DNA of 64,000 bases from Streptomyces sp. CT34 (GCF_000805335.1 NZ_KN708638.1:2260566-2324565), one strand, 5' to 3'; positions 9,544-17,795 are shown, counted from the first letter of the stretch. The notes: generated by a model not told the origin, from the letters alone. Program-made: numbers and translations.

Positions 9544-10072
9544 CGCCCGGCCTCACCTCCCCGCTCACCTCCATGGGCGGCGGGGGGTGAGGCTCATCCG
9601 GAGGGATGCCCTCGCATCCCTTCAAGGCCTCCATCAGCTCTTCCCAGAGACCCGACGCAGTCCAGCGCCGCCTGTGCCCGCGCAGCCCCGTAGAGCCGTA
9701 CTTCACGTCGAGCTCGGGCCAGCGGGCACCGGTCCGCGCTTTCTCCAGGAACGCCTCCAGCACGGCGCGCGGCGCGCGCCCACCTTTCTGGCGAGGTGTG
9801 AGACTTCCGCCCGGAAAGCGCCCCGTCCGCACGACCCGATCCCAGGCCGCGTCCGTGAGGTCCAGGACCAGGCGTTCGTTCTTCCGGAACCACTCCGCCA
9901 CCGAGCAGACAAGCCCCTTACGCATCGGCGGAGGGGGACCGGTCACCTCGATGCGGATGTTGCGGAGTTCCATGAACTCCTGCTGCTGTTCGTCGGACAG
10001 CTCCTCCAGGCGGTGGTGTGCCATCTCCGCGAGGGCCTGAAGGTTCTTAGCACGCTCTTCCCCCATGGCCAC
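9440..10072 (-). CDS. protein with transposase-like helical domain (DUF4096-like)
   Basis: This is a protein of up to 210 residues from a GTG at 10072; an ATG two codons later (10066) is an equal choice. A central segment (LVLDLTDAAWDRVVRTGRFP, then LEAFLEKARTGARWPELDVK and GLRGHRRRWTASGLWEELME) resembles the N-terminal DNA-binding domain of IS5-type transposases, but no DDE catalytic domain follows. It may therefore be a stand-alone DNA-binding protein. It is the last gene of a three-gene minus-strand operon. Its last about 20 codons cross the island junction at 9503 and run antisense into the DUF4191 gene, so its natural C-terminus was probably altered by integration too. Confidence 0.5.
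   Translation of the reverse strand: MAMGEERAKNLQALAEMAHHRLEELSDEQQQEFMELRNIRIEVTGPPPPMRKGLVCSVAEWFRKNERLVLDLTDAAWDRVVRTGRFPGGSLTPRQKGGRAPRAVLEAFLEKARTGARWPELDVKYGSTGLRGHRRRWTASGLWEELMEALKGCEGIPPDEPHPPPPMEVSGEVRPGVILAASDREGHVRESGPSAPACCSSGRPARAAGR
9488..9503. repeat. attL-like core of island 1
   Basis: The segment TGCCGAAGGGCCCGAT at the point where the DUF4191 reading frame leaves its conserved end is repeated as TGCCGAAGGTCCGAT at 18163-18177. One base is missing and one differs. Because the gene's own 3' end lies beyond the second copy, I read the pair as left and right junctions of an integrated element. Confidence 0.6.
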
Positions 10073-10073
10073 C

Positions 10074-10190
10074 TCAGCCTGCCGAGCGGCGACCTCTCCG
10101 CGCGTCTTCTCCAGTTGCGCGGCTCATTGCCGAGACCAGCAACCAGATCACCAGCGCGAGAACGCAGGTGAACAGGAGCATCATCCCCAT
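10074..10190 (-). CDS. 38-residue single-pass membrane peptide
   Basis: This short gene encodes MGMMLLFTCVLALVIWLLVS followed by a basic tail (AMSRATGEDARRGRRSAG): one transmembrane helix, positive-inside. Its ATG overlaps the upstream stop as TGATG at 10188-10192, and its own TGA is one base from the GTG of the next gene, so it sits in a tightly coupled operon with both neighbours. Size and coupling support a real gene. The function is unknown; phage-like membrane peptides of this form are common in actinomycete elements. Confidence 0.55.
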   Translation of the reverse strand: MGMMLLFTCVLALVIWLLVSAMSRATGEDARRGRRSAG

Positions 10191-10408
10191 CAGGCACCGC
10201 AGCCCCTACCGGCAGTCGGAGCAGGCGCGGCGGGTACGGGCGTGATGGCGGCGGCGCGGAAGCTGATCCCGTGCCGGTCACCCATCGCCCACGCGAACGC
10301 TTCCAGCCCGATCACCCGTACTTCCGCGCCTTCCACGACGCCCTTGGGCTCGCCGGGAACGGCGATCTCGATGACCGAGCCCCGCCGCCCTTCGTGGGGC
10401 TCCGTCAC
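10190..10408 (-). CDS. small hypothetical protein of integrative elements
   Basis: The protein has 72 residues from a GTG at 10408. The core VIEIAVPGEPKGVVEGAEVR, VIGLEAFAWAMGDRHGI and SFRAAAITP is a pattern I associate with short proteins next to GntR regulators in Streptomyces integrative elements. No known domain is present. It is divergent from the GntR gene, sharing a 76-bp control region with operator-like repeats, and is translationally coupled to the small membrane peptide downstream. It is probably under control of the GntR protein. Confidence 0.6.
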   Translation of the reverse strand: MTEPHEGRRGSVIEIAVPGEPKGVVEGAEVRVIGLEAFAWAMGDRHGISFRAAAITPVPAAPAPTAGRGCGA

Positions 10409-10433
10409 ACCGACGATGGCTCATGCTTACGAG

Positions 10434-10467
10434 TGACGTCATGTAACGTCATGACTGTCGACGACAG
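10434..10467. promoter_or_regulatory. operator-like repeats between divergent genes
   Basis: Two direct copies of ACGTCATG start 10 bp apart (10436 and 10446); the first lies within the palindrome TGACGTCA. They are followed by the perfect 13-bp palindrome CTGTCGACGACAG at 10455-10467. The repeats lie in the short gap between the GntR gene and the divergent operon. This is the expected place for the GntR protein's own operator, as for KorSA-type regulators. Confidence 0.6.
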
Positions 10468-10484
10468 GTGATGAGGAGCCCCCC

Positions 10485-11255
10485 ATGGGAGACATCCAGC
10501 GCCCCGGCGCGCTCTACCAGCAGATTGCCGCCGAGATCCGCAACGGCATCGCCCAAGGCCGGTACAAACCCGGGAGCCCCCTCCCCTCGGAGGCCGACCT
10601 CATCGAGCAGTACGGCGTCAGCCGCCCCACCGTGCGCAAGGCCATCGCCGCACTCCGCGCCGAAGGACTCATCGAGGTCACCCACGGCAAGCGCAGCTAC
10701 GTCCGCGCCCTCCCCGCCCCCGCAGTGATCATCGAGCGGACCGTCACCCGCACCGGCAACACCTTCCGCATCGGTCACCACGACTGGCAGCAGGTCGAAG
10801 ACCCCACCGTCTACCGCACCACGACCACGGCGACCACGGCCCCGCTACTCGAACTCGCCGAAGGAGAAGCGCTGTTCGCCGTCGACCGGCTGCTGTCCGA
10901 CCCGCACACCGACACCCGCGCCCTGCACCGCGTACTCATCCCGTTCGTCACCGCCGACCAGACCGAGCGGCTCGCCGAAGCCCCGGACACCGAACCCGAG
11001 GAGATCTACGCCCTGCTGACCGCCGCCGGGCACCAGCTGACCTGGGACGAGACCGTCAGCGCCCGCATGCCCCTGCCCGACGAGCGCGCCGCCCTCCAGG
11101 TCCCCGACGCAACGCCGATCCTGCACGCCTCACGCCTGACCCTCAACGCCGACCAACACCCCCTGATCCTCGAAGAGGTACGCACCGGCGCGGACCGCGC
11201 CCAACTCGCCTACCGCATCACCGCCGACAGCCCCCGCACACCCCACGCCGTCTGA
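10485..11255 (+). CDS. GntR-family regulator with UTRA domain (KorSA-like)
   Basis: The 256-residue protein has an N-terminal winged helix (residues about 8-70, ending PTVRKAIAALRAEGLIEVTH) and a C-terminal UTRA ligand domain (from about residue 95, with LFAVDRLLSDP and HRVLIPF). In pSAM2-like elements a GntR/UTRA protein (KorSA) represses the element's own activator and transfer genes. The position beside a divergent small-gene operon with palindromes fits that role. The ATG at 10485 follows GATGAGGAG. No transfer or replication genes remain nearby, so its original targets may be gone. Confidence 0.85.
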   Translation: MGDIQRPGALYQQIAAEIRNGIAQGRYKPGSPLPSEADLIEQYGVSRPTVRKAIAALRAEGLIEVTHGKRSYVRALPAPAVIIERTVTRTGNTFRIGHHDWQQVEDPTVYRTTTTATTAPLLELAEGEALFAVDRLLSDPHTDTRALHRVLIPFVTADQTERLAEAPDTEPEEIYALLTAAGHQLTWDETVSARMPLPDERAALQVPDATPILHASRLTLNADQHPLILEEVRTGADRAQLAYRITADSPRTPHAV

Positions 11256-11323
11256 CCCACGCTCCGGCGAAACCGCCATACGGGGCCGGGGCGTTGTGGC
11301 CGGGACCGGCGGTCGCGGAGACG

Positions 11324-11692
11324 TTAGGCAGCCACCACGGGGCGAACCTCCAAGAACAGGGGGCCGATCGGGCCATTGCGGGCAGGCCAGGAGCCAGCCC
11401 GATCACGGCCAGCGTCAGGCCCCCTCGACATGGCGGGCTTGATCCCGAACTTCTCCGCGATCTCGTCATGCGTCATGCCGTCGGCACGCAGCCGTTCGAA
11501 CTCCGCCACCGCCTCACCCGACGCCGAGTTACGGCGCGCTGTGCCCCGCAGCGGAACACGATGACGCCCCAGCAGGCCGTAGAGCGCCCACGCCGAGATC
11601 TCGAACCGCTCCCGCAACCGCTCCACAGACAGACCTTCTGTGTACAGCGCGATGTTTTCCGCCGCCCGCTCCTCGAACTTGTCAGCAGCCAT
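11324..11692 (-). CDS. small protein with two HTH-like segments
   Basis: The protein has 122 residues from the ATG at 11692, with AGGGG upstream. Two helix-turn-helix-like stretches are visible: GLSVERLRERFEISAWALYG (about residues 18-37) and MTHDEIAEKFGIKPAMSR (about residues 75-92). This suggests a compact DNA-binding protein or the DNA-recognition part of a recombinase-like protein without a catalytic domain. The end (GPLFLEVRPVVAA) shows no feature. It converges with the GntR gene. The function is inferred only at the level of DNA binding. Confidence 0.55.
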   Translation of the reverse strand: MAADKFEERAAENIALYTEGLSVERLRERFEISAWALYGLLGRHRVPLRGTARRNSASGEAVAEFERLRADGMTHDEIAEKFGIKPAMSRGPDAGRDRAGSWPARNGPIGPLFLEVRPVVAA

Positions 11693-12088
11693 CAACGAGG
11701 CCCCTCTACGAGCGAAGCCCGGAAGAACGTGGTGACCACGCACCGGAAGCCGGTGTGCCCCGTACGCCCCGCATGCCGCAGGCACCACACGTCCGGCCAC
11801 CCAGGCCATCAACCTCGCCCGCGCCGCCATCGAGGGCGCCAAGGGCACGCGCCCCCGCGCGCGATCAACCGGCACACGCCCATGGGTGACCAATCCGACG
11901 CCGCCGGACACGACAACGACCGTATCGGGGGAAGCCTGCTGAGAACGAGGGGATGTGTGGCTCAAGAGCAGTCGGAGAGCGGCGACAGCAACGCATCACG
12001 AACTCAGGACACCAGGGCAGGGGGTGTCCGAGTCCGCGGATGCCCGGCCCAAACCACCCGGCAGGCGCGAGCTCCCTCGATCAGGGAT
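11693..12088. other. non-coding or decayed stretch of island 1
   Basis: No complete gene is convincing here. A plus-strand segment at about 11795-11870 reads like the end of a protein (ATQAINLARAAIEGAKG) with coding-type third positions, but it has no start and soon loses its pattern. I take it as a remnant. No terminator or operator stands out. Confidence 0.4.
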
Positions 12089-12466
12089 TCACCCCCGCCT
12101 GTAAAGCGAAGGTCGTCGGTTCGAATCCGACAGGGGGCTCCGTGTGCTCGGCTGCTCGATCGTGAAGGCGCTCCGGGTGCGGGAGAGCCGCAGCACCCGG
12201 GCCAAGGTGTGCGGGACCGCGCACAGCCGCAGCTCTGCCCCGGCGGCGTCCGCTGCGCGGGCGGCGGCCAGCAGCACGCCGAGGCCGTAGCAGTCGCAGA
12301 AGCAGAGCTGCCCGCAGTCCACATCCACCCGCTGGTGAGAGCTCACTGCGTCACGGAGGGTGTCACGGACGGCGGGGGCGGTGCACACGTCCAGGTCCCC
12401 CACCAGGGTCACCCGGCAGTTGCCGGGCCCTGTGGCCTGGAGATCGACCTGCATCATGTCGTACAC
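12089..12466 (-). CDS. STAS-domain protein (anti-sigma factor antagonist-like)
   Basis: The protein has 125 residues from a GTG at 12466; an ATG lies at 12457. The core (VTLVGDLDVCTAPAVRDTL, then VDCGQLCFCDCYGLGVLLAA) is a STAS domain as in SpoIIAA/BldG-type anti-anti-sigma factors. These are released from an anti-sigma kinase according to phosphorylation of a Ser in a DSSG-type motif. Here that motif reads DCYG, so both usual serines are missing. The last 16 residues (SPLSDSNRRPSLYRRG) are simply the translated complement of a tRNA-Thr fragment, so the natural end was lost or altered. No partner anti-sigma gene is adjacent. Confidence 0.65.
   Translation of the reverse strand: MYDMMQVDLQATGPGNCRVTLVGDLDVCTAPAVRDTLRDAVSSHQRVDVDCGQLCFCDCYGLGVLLAAARAADAAGAELRLCAVPHTLARVLRLSRTRSAFTIEQPSTRSPLSDSNRRPSLYRRG
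12100..12141 (+). pseudogene. 3' half of tRNA-Thr (anticodon TGT), attachment-site scar
   Basis: These 42 bases match, as I recall it, the streptomycete tRNA-Thr from the anticodon TGT to the end of the acceptor stem. They include the T arm (GTCGGTTCGAATCCGAC) and the GGGGGCTCC acceptor strand. The 5' half is absent: upstream bases do not form the D arm or pairing strand. Tyrosine-integrase elements duplicate exactly this part of their tRNA target, so this is most likely an att site left by an element that came from a tRNA-Thr locus. Confidence 0.75.
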
Positions 12467-13602
12467 CGACGCCCCTGTGACCTGCAATGTCGCATCGCGA
12501 AACGGCCGTACCTTCACCGTACGCCCGCCCCGCCGAGAAGGACATCAGCGCATCAGCGCGGCCCAGCAACGGATCGTGGACTTCACCGACCTTCCCGTCG
12601 GGGGCTGGTTGGCTACGGTGGCCGCCGACGATCGCGACGGGAACCAGGAAGCCGGTGAGCATCCGGCAGGTCCCGCCACCGTGACCGGGGAGCACGGAGG
12701 GCCATGGCCGCAAGGCTGGAAGGTCGGGGTGAATGACAATCCGGGAGTCAGGACACTGACCTGTCGCGGACACCGTCCACGGGGCATGGCCGCCAGGAGG
12801 CGTGGCTGCGGCCTGCCACAGCGGTAGGTGCGCGGACTCGTTCGGGTGCTTGGCGTGCGCTGCTCGTGCCGCAGCGGGTCGCGGCCGGAGTGCGCCGTCC
12901 CGGCTGTCGTGCCCCGGCGGCCCGTTACCCGGATGCGAGAGGGGACCCGCAAGCCGGTGCGCGCCGTGCCGTGCCCGGAGAAACGCCCTGAGAGGCAGGA
13001 GCGCCCGGACGCTTCGTGTCGTCGGCTCGTTGGCGGCGTGCTGGCCGCGGTCGCCCTGCCCGTCCTCGGTACGGCCTGTGGGTCGGCCGAGCGCGCAGGC
13101 GGTACCGGCAGGAGCCTGGTTGTCACGGACCTGACCGGACGGAGGATCGAACGGCCGTACGTGGCCCACAAGGCCGTGACGATCTTGATGCCGGGATCAG
13201 CAATGATGCGTCGGCGGGCACCGTTGAGGTCACGGGGCGTCGAGAACTCCATGATCTCGAAAGCCCGTGCCGGCGGCGTCCCAGGGCGCCGAAGCCTGGG
13301 CTGATCAACCAATGCCGTGAACCGGACACCGCGCTGCTTTGTCGAAGCCGCCCCGCAAACGGTCCGCCCGGGGCGACATTTGCGTCGTGTCCACGTCATC
13401 TGCTGCGTTGCCCGGGGCCGGTTGTGTGGTGGTCCGGCGGGCCACTCCGGCGCGTGCGCGTGCCGCAGGGGCGCCCCGCACGAGCTCCGGTTGCCGACCG
13501 TCAGGCCACGGGGTGCAATGAGCCTGCGGCCCGTTGGCCGCAGCCGGCGGCTTTGGTGTTGTCCCGCCCCCGCTCGGCCCCGCTTGAGCCGGGGAGGCAG
13601 TG
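12467..13602. other. 1.1-kb stretch of gene remnants
   Basis: No intact gene can be supported. Several long open frames overlap in both directions, as happens by chance at this GC content, but none has a clear family pattern over its length. One plus-strand piece (12933-13190) looks like the N-terminus of a binding lipoprotein and is listed separately. The reverse strand near 13190-13300 has a protein-like piece (FEIMEFSTPRDLNGARR) that I do not recognise. Confidence 0.5.
12933..13190 (+). pseudogene. N-terminal remnant of a substrate-binding lipoprotein
   Basis: A frame from an ATG at 12933 reads a basic region, a hydrophobic stretch (LVGGVLAAVALPVLGTAC) ending in a lipobox-like Cys, and VVTDLTGRRIERP. 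This resembles the first strand of FecB/FepB-type iron-siderophore binding proteins. After about 85 codons the pattern ends abruptly. The rest of such a protein (about 300 residues) and any permease genes are absent, so this would be a broken fragment if the assignment is right. Confidence 0.35.
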
Positions 13603-14235
13603 ATGACGTTTCCTGATCCCGGTGCCCGCCCCGCGGGGCACACCCGGTGGACCCGGCTCGGCCTGGTGCTGGTGCCGACGCTGCTGATGTCCGCGGTACT
13701 CCTGGTGGCGATCGGCATGGGTATCCTCCCTGTCTCGCTCGCGGTCTCGGCGCAGCCTCTGGTGCTTTCGGGTCAGAACCTCAAGATCTCCGCCGACCGG
13801 CTGCAGGGCACCGGGTTCACCCAGTACGTCGGGGTGGACCGGGCGAAGACCAAGGCGTACCCGGAAGCGGTCGCCGGCATCGAGTCGGCCGACCTGTACA
13901 ACCTGTGCCAGTCGGTGGCCGTCCACCTCCCCGTCGTCGGCGAGGTCACGCTGCGGATCGGCGCGGGCGGGGGCGGCAAGCCCGCGCACGCGGACCATCT
14001 CGTCGTCCATACCGACGACCTCGCCGGCGACGCGGTGTTCCGCAACATCATCATCGGGCAGGATGCCTCGACTTTCAGAGGCGGCCCTGGTGCCCCGGCG
14101 GGGGCCTTCGGGCAGCGTGCCGACGCCGTACGCATCGATCATCTGCGGCAGACGACCCGAGAGGTGAGTGCGGCGACCTTCCGGCTCACGGGCCTGCACC
14201 TGAGCGTGAAGGCCGGAGACCAGCCCTGCTACTGA
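13603..14235 (+). CDS. DUF6230-family exported protein (first copy)
   Basis: The protein has about 210 residues. After a short cytoplasmic part (HTRWTRLGLVLVPTLLMSAV) comes one N-terminal membrane segment and then an extracytoplasmic beta-rich domain. That domain contains AYPEAVAGIESADLYNLCQS and VSAATFRLTGLHLSVK, with two late Cys. The layout matches DUF6230, a Streptomyces cell-surface family of unknown function usually followed by a DUF6114 gene. I chose ATG 13603 (GTG 13600 is possible) behind GGGGAGG. The next gene is a clear tandem paralog, so the pair arose by duplication. Confidence 0.8.
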   Translation: MTFPDPGARPAGHTRWTRLGLVLVPTLLMSAVLLVAIGMGILPVSLAVSAQPLVLSGQNLKISADRLQGTGFTQYVGVDRAKTKAYPEAVAGIESADLYNLCQSVAVHLPVVGEVTLRIGAGGGGKPAHADHLVVHTDDLAGDAVFRNIIIGQDASTFRGGPGAPAGAFGQRADAVRIDHLRQTTREVSAATFRLTGLHLSVKAGDQPCY

Positions 14236-14416
14236 ACTGCCCTCCCCCCTGTGGTGCAAGCGGGTGAAAGTGTCCGTCCATCGGGGTCCCCGGGTGATTC
14301 TCGGAGTCACCAGCCTGCCCCGCCGGAGTTGGGGATGCCGTACCGCCCGAGGCTCGGGTATCGGGGCTGCTCGGCTCACTGATGGGCCGGCCCCCGCTTG
14401 TCTGACGGGGAGAGGG

Positions 14417-15076
14417 ATGACGAGCAACGTCGACAGTGCCACCCAGATCACCGTGAGCGCACGTCTCACGGGCCACACCCGATGGAGGCGCCTGGCTCTG
14501 GTCATGGTGCCGACCCTGCTGGCGTCCGCAGCGCTGTGCGCAGCGATGGCGAGCGGTGCCCTGGCCGCGTCCTTCGGAGTGTCAGCCAACTCGTTCGCGG
14601 TTTCCGGCAGGAGCTTCGAGATCGGAGCCAGCACGCTCGATGGGCGCGGGTTCGTTCAGTTCGGTGTGCTGGACCACAGCGCTCATGCCTCGTACCCGGA
14701 AGCGCTGTCCGGCGTCGAGTCAGCGGACCTGTACAACCTGTGCCAGTCCGTCGTGCAGCACGTGCCCGTCCTCGGGCCCGTCACTCTGCGGCTGACCTCC
14801 GGCAGCAGCAGGGTTCCCGCGCACGCGGACCGGCTCGTCGCGGACACTCACGACCTGCGAGGCGACGCGCTCTTCCACAACGTCAACATCGGCCAGGACG
14901 CCGCAACCGTGAAGGGTGTGCCCGGCGTGCACGGCGCGCCCGGCGGCTTCGGCGAGCAGGCCGACACCGTACGCATCGATGAGCTGCAGCAGCAGACGCG
15001 ATCGGTGAGTGCGGCAACGTTCCGGCTGCCGGGACTCCACCTGAGCGTGAAGCTCGGCCCCCACCCATGTTTCTGA
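14417..15076 (+). CDS. DUF6230-family exported protein (second copy)
   Basis: This 219-residue protein has the same plan as the preceding one: HTRWRRLALVMVPTLLASAA, a single membrane segment, then the exported domain with SYPEALSGVESADLYNLCQS and VSAATFRLPGLHLSVK. Its start at ATG 14417 follows GGGAGAGGG. It lies about 180 bp after the first copy and 40 bp before the DUF6114 gene, suggesting one transcription unit. DUF6230 proteins are thought to be displayed on the cell surface. No enzymatic residues can be pointed to. Confidence 0.82.
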   Translation: MTSNVDSATQITVSARLTGHTRWRRLALVMVPTLLASAALCAAMASGALAASFGVSANSFAVSGRSFEIGASTLDGRGFVQFGVLDHSAHASYPEALSGVESADLYNLCQSVVQHVPVLGPVTLRLTSGSSRVPAHADRLVADTHDLRGDALFHNVNIGQDAATVKGVPGVHGAPGGFGEQADTVRIDELQQQTRSVSAATFRLPGLHLSVKLGPHPCF

Positions 15077-15115
15077 TGCTGTGTCACATGAACCACCACA
15101 CTCGGGGAGCTCGAC

Positions 15116-17251
15116 GTGAGTAGTGCGCGGCTGCGCGCGGGAGGTAAGAGGAAGGCAGATGCTGACGGGCGGCGGTCGGGATGGTGGAAGTCCTTCCGCG
15201 ACTGGCGGCGCAGCCGCCCGTTCTGGGCAGGGGTGTGGACGCTGCTGGCCGGGGTCGAGATCCTCTCCATCCCGATCGCGCCGTTGCCGATCATGGTGCA
15301 TGAAGGCATCGCCGGCGTGGCGGGGTCTCTTATGGGGATCTTCATGGTGGTCCTCGCGCTCAGCATGTGGCTGGCGCCCGGGTACCGGGTGTTCGCGGGC
15401 ATCGCGACGCTGGTGTTCGCTGTCGCCTCACTCGTGCTCTCCAACTTCGGCGGCTTCCTGCTCGGTTTCCTGCTGGGCATCACCGGCGGCGCGATGGCAG
15501 TGATCTGGGTGCCGTATGAGCGGCCGCCGGCCCGGCTGCGGATCTGGCCGGACTGGGGTCGCGGGAACGGCTCAGGCCGCCCCGGAGGATCGGACAGTCC
15601 GGGAGGATCAGGCGGTCCGGGAGGATCAGGCGGCTCGGGTGGCTCTGGCGGTTCGAGTGGCTCTGGTGGTTCGAGTGGTCCCGGTGGGGCCGATGGCCCT
15701 GGTGACCCCGGGAGTTCCGGTGGGCCGGGCGGCAGGGGAGGCGGCGCCGGAGGTCATGCGGTCGGCGGTCGACAAGCCCGCAGCAGCTCGCGCACAAACC
15801 GTATGCGGGCGCTCGGTGTGCTTCCGGTCGGGGCTCTGCTTGCCGGCGGGCTGCAATCAGCCCCGTCGCACCTTCCCCGGATGGTGCCGAGCTCCGCCGA
15901 TCCACCCAACGTGCTCGGGGGCACGGCCGACGGCAGCATCCCCCCGCACCTGACCGTCTGCTCTCTGCTCGACGGACTGCTGACCGGGGCGGGACCCACC
16001 GCGCGCGGCACCGGAAACCGCATCTCGGTGGGCGCCGAGGTGGGCCACGCCTCGGACTCCGAGCCCGGGCCCGATCAGCACCCCACGAGCTCAGGCATCT
16101 CAGTGGACGGGCCGCTGGGCCTGCACGCGTCCCTGGGCCCTCGTCTGCCGAACCCACGTAAAGAGGCACACGACGAACACAGGCCCAGACACGGACCCGA
16201 CTCCGCCGAGCCTGCGCCCGCTCCCACGCACTCACCCGGAGCGGGCCTTCTCGGCTCGGTCGCCAGTCTGCTCGGCCTGCACGGTTCACACGACGCACCC
16301 GACGCACACGACGCACGTGACAAACACGACGAACACGGCAACCGCCCGGCTCCCCAGCACGACCATGCGACGCCGCGCCCGACCCGCCCCGCCGGCCCGC
16401 CGCAGCGCAGCCAGTCCGACCACGCCGCCGGGCCGGGCGCGTCGGACCAGCAGTCGAGTCGAGCCGGAGTCGCCGCCGGCAACACCGTCTCGCCGTCCGT
16501 CCTGCGCCTGAACCTCCCACCATTGCCCGCCGACAGGCGGATGGACGGGCCGTTGTCGCTGCTCCCCCTGCACATCAAACTGGGGGACCCCTCCAGCCAG
16601 GACAAGCACTCGCACTGGTGCCTTCCGCAACCCACGATCTCTCTCGGCCTCGGTGTCGACGCCGCCGCGTACCGCGTACGCACCGCCGCCCAGCCATTCC
16701 GAGTCCGCACACCACTGCTGGTGCTCACCGGCCTGACCTATCACGGCATCACCGAGGCGCCGACGGCGTCCGGCCCCCAGCGGGTGCTGGTCTTCACCGC
16801 GTTCCAGGCGGACATCGCGAGCCTTCGCCAGACCTCGCCTCTCCTTTCCCCCCGGTGTGGCCGTAACCAGCCCCCGCCGCCCGCCCCGCCCTTCCACGGC
16901 CTGCCCGGACTCCGGCTTCCCCTGCTCGACATGGGCATTCCCGGTATCGGTCGCGTGGACCCGTTCGCCCCCGGCCCCTGGTACCCCTGCCAAAGCAGAT
17001 TGGAGACGGACGGCACCCCCGGCGGCACGTCGGTTGCCACCGGTCATCCCGTGGTCCTGCTGACCAAGGTCCTCAGCGGCAACCTCCTCGGCCTGCTCCC
17101 CGTCACGTTCACCCCGAGCATGCCGCCCCCACTTCCGCCGGGGCTCACCCTTCCCATCCCGATCTTCTTCACGAACGTCACCGCGTACAACCAGTCTCTC
17201 AGCGCTGACGAATTGGACATCCCCGGTCTCCACCAGACGGTGTCCCGCTGA
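15116..17251 (+). CDS. DUF6114 membrane protein with long Gly/Ser-rich and exported extension
   Basis: This large protein has 711 residues from GTG 15116 (CGGGGAGC upstream). Residues about 25-140 hold a four-helix membrane domain of the DUF6114 type (FWAGVWTLLAGVEILSIPIA; IAGVAGSLMGIFMVVLALSM; FAGIATLVFAVASLVLSNFG; FLLGFLLGITGGAMAVIWV). A glycine/serine repeat stretch follows (about residues 155-215, encoded by 15580-15750), then a His/Asp/Pro-rich low-complexity region, and a C-terminal domain from about residue 460 with several Cys. Stand-alone DUF6114 proteins are much shorter, so the extension is unusual. It is probably co-transcribed with the two DUF6230 genes. The function is unknown. 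Confidence 0.75.
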   Translation: MSSARLRAGGKRKADADGRRSGWWKSFRDWRRSRPFWAGVWTLLAGVEILSIPIAPLPIMVHEGIAGVAGSLMGIFMVVLALSMWLAPGYRVFAGIATLVFAVASLVLSNFGGFLLGFLLGITGGAMAVIWVPYERPPARLRIWPDWGRGNGSGRPGGSDSPGGSGGPGGSGGSGGSGGSSGSGGSSGPGGADGPGDPGSSGGPGGRGGGAGGHAVGGRQARSSSRTNRMRALGVLPVGALLAGGLQSAPSHLPRMVPSSADPPNVLGGTADGSIPPHLTVCSLLDGLLTGAGPTARGTGNRISVGAEVGHASDSEPGPDQHPTSSGISVDGPLGLHASLGPRLPNPRKEAHDEHRPRHGPDSAEPAPAPTHSPGAGLLGSVASLLGLHGSHDAPDAHDARDKHDEHGNRPAPQHDHATPRPTRPAGPPQRSQSDHAAGPGASDQQSSRAGVAAGNTVSPSVLRLNLPPLPADRRMDGPLSLLPLHIKLGDPSSQDKHSHWCLPQPTISLGLGVDAAAYRVRTAAQPFRVRTPLLVLTGLTYHGITEAPTASGPQRVLVFTAFQADIASLRQTSPLLSPRCGRNQPPPPAPPFHGLPGLRLPLLDMGIPGIGRVDPFAPGPWYPCQSRLETDGTPGGTSVATGHPVVLLTKVLSGNLLGLLPVTFTPSMPPPLPPGLTLPIPIFFTNVTAYNQSLSADELDIPGLHQTVSR

Positions 17252-17561
17252 CTCCGTTGAACCATGGAACCGATGACCCCGCTGTCCCCGCCCCGAAGCC
17301 AGCGGTCGAAGAGGCGAATCGCCCCTCGACCGGCACCTCCAGGGGCAGCCGCCGGCGTGCGCCGTACAGGCCCCGCCGCAGCACACCGAACGCGCGCAAT
17401 CCCAGGCGGGTTGCTGACGCTCGGACTGATTCGCCCCAGGCCGCACTCAACTGGCCAGGTACAACGCTCACTGGCCAACCAGGCCGCTCAGCCACAGGGG
17501 CCCACCATGTCACCCGTGTGAGTGCTGCGCCATAAATCGAACATGTGATGCAATCTGGTGC
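17252..17561. other. 310-bp gap without a supported gene
   Basis: Short overlapping frames only. An in-frame fragment ending at 17521 could be a truncated C-terminus, but it has no start or family pattern. No clear hairpin is seen. Confidence 0.4.
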
Positions 17562-17795
17562 GTGGCTGACTACGACATCCCCAAACGCCTGGTCCAGGCC
17601 CAGGCCGCCTGGTACGCCGTCTACCAACGGCTCGCCGCCGCGGACAACGCCTCCGAGACAACGGTTCTCCGCCGCCAACTCCAGCGGCTGTCCGTCCAGA
17701 TCGCGACCGATCCCTACTGGGCCACCATCCCCGGCCATGCCCCGGCGGCCCGGATGGCGCTGAAGCAGATGGCCTGGCAGGACGAGGGACGATGA
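17562..17795 (+). CDS. small helical protein of mobile elements
   Basis: The protein has 77 residues from GTG 17562. It is helical and charged (DIPKRLVQAQAAWYAVYQRL, later LRRQLQRLSVQIATDPYW), with no membrane segment. Its stop overlaps the ATG of the next gene as ATGA, showing translational coupling. I do not recognise the family with certainty. Pairs of this kind occur in actinomycete phages and integrative elements. Confidence 0.6.
   Translation: MADYDIPKRLVQAQAAWYAVYQRLAAADNASETTVLRRQLQRLSVQIATDPYWATIPGHAPAARMALKQMAWQDEGR

Noticed and set aside
9440..10072. A complete transposase
   Set aside because: Only the helical N-terminal-like part is present; no DDE residues or inverted repeats were found.
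12089..12140. The protein tail SDSNRRPSLYR as a motif
   Set aside because: This is a well-known artefact of translating the complement of a tRNA gene, not a protein feature.
12545..13399. A 284-codon minus-strand gene
   Set aside because: It has no consistent coding pattern and overlaps the lipoprotein-like remnant; the region looks decayed.
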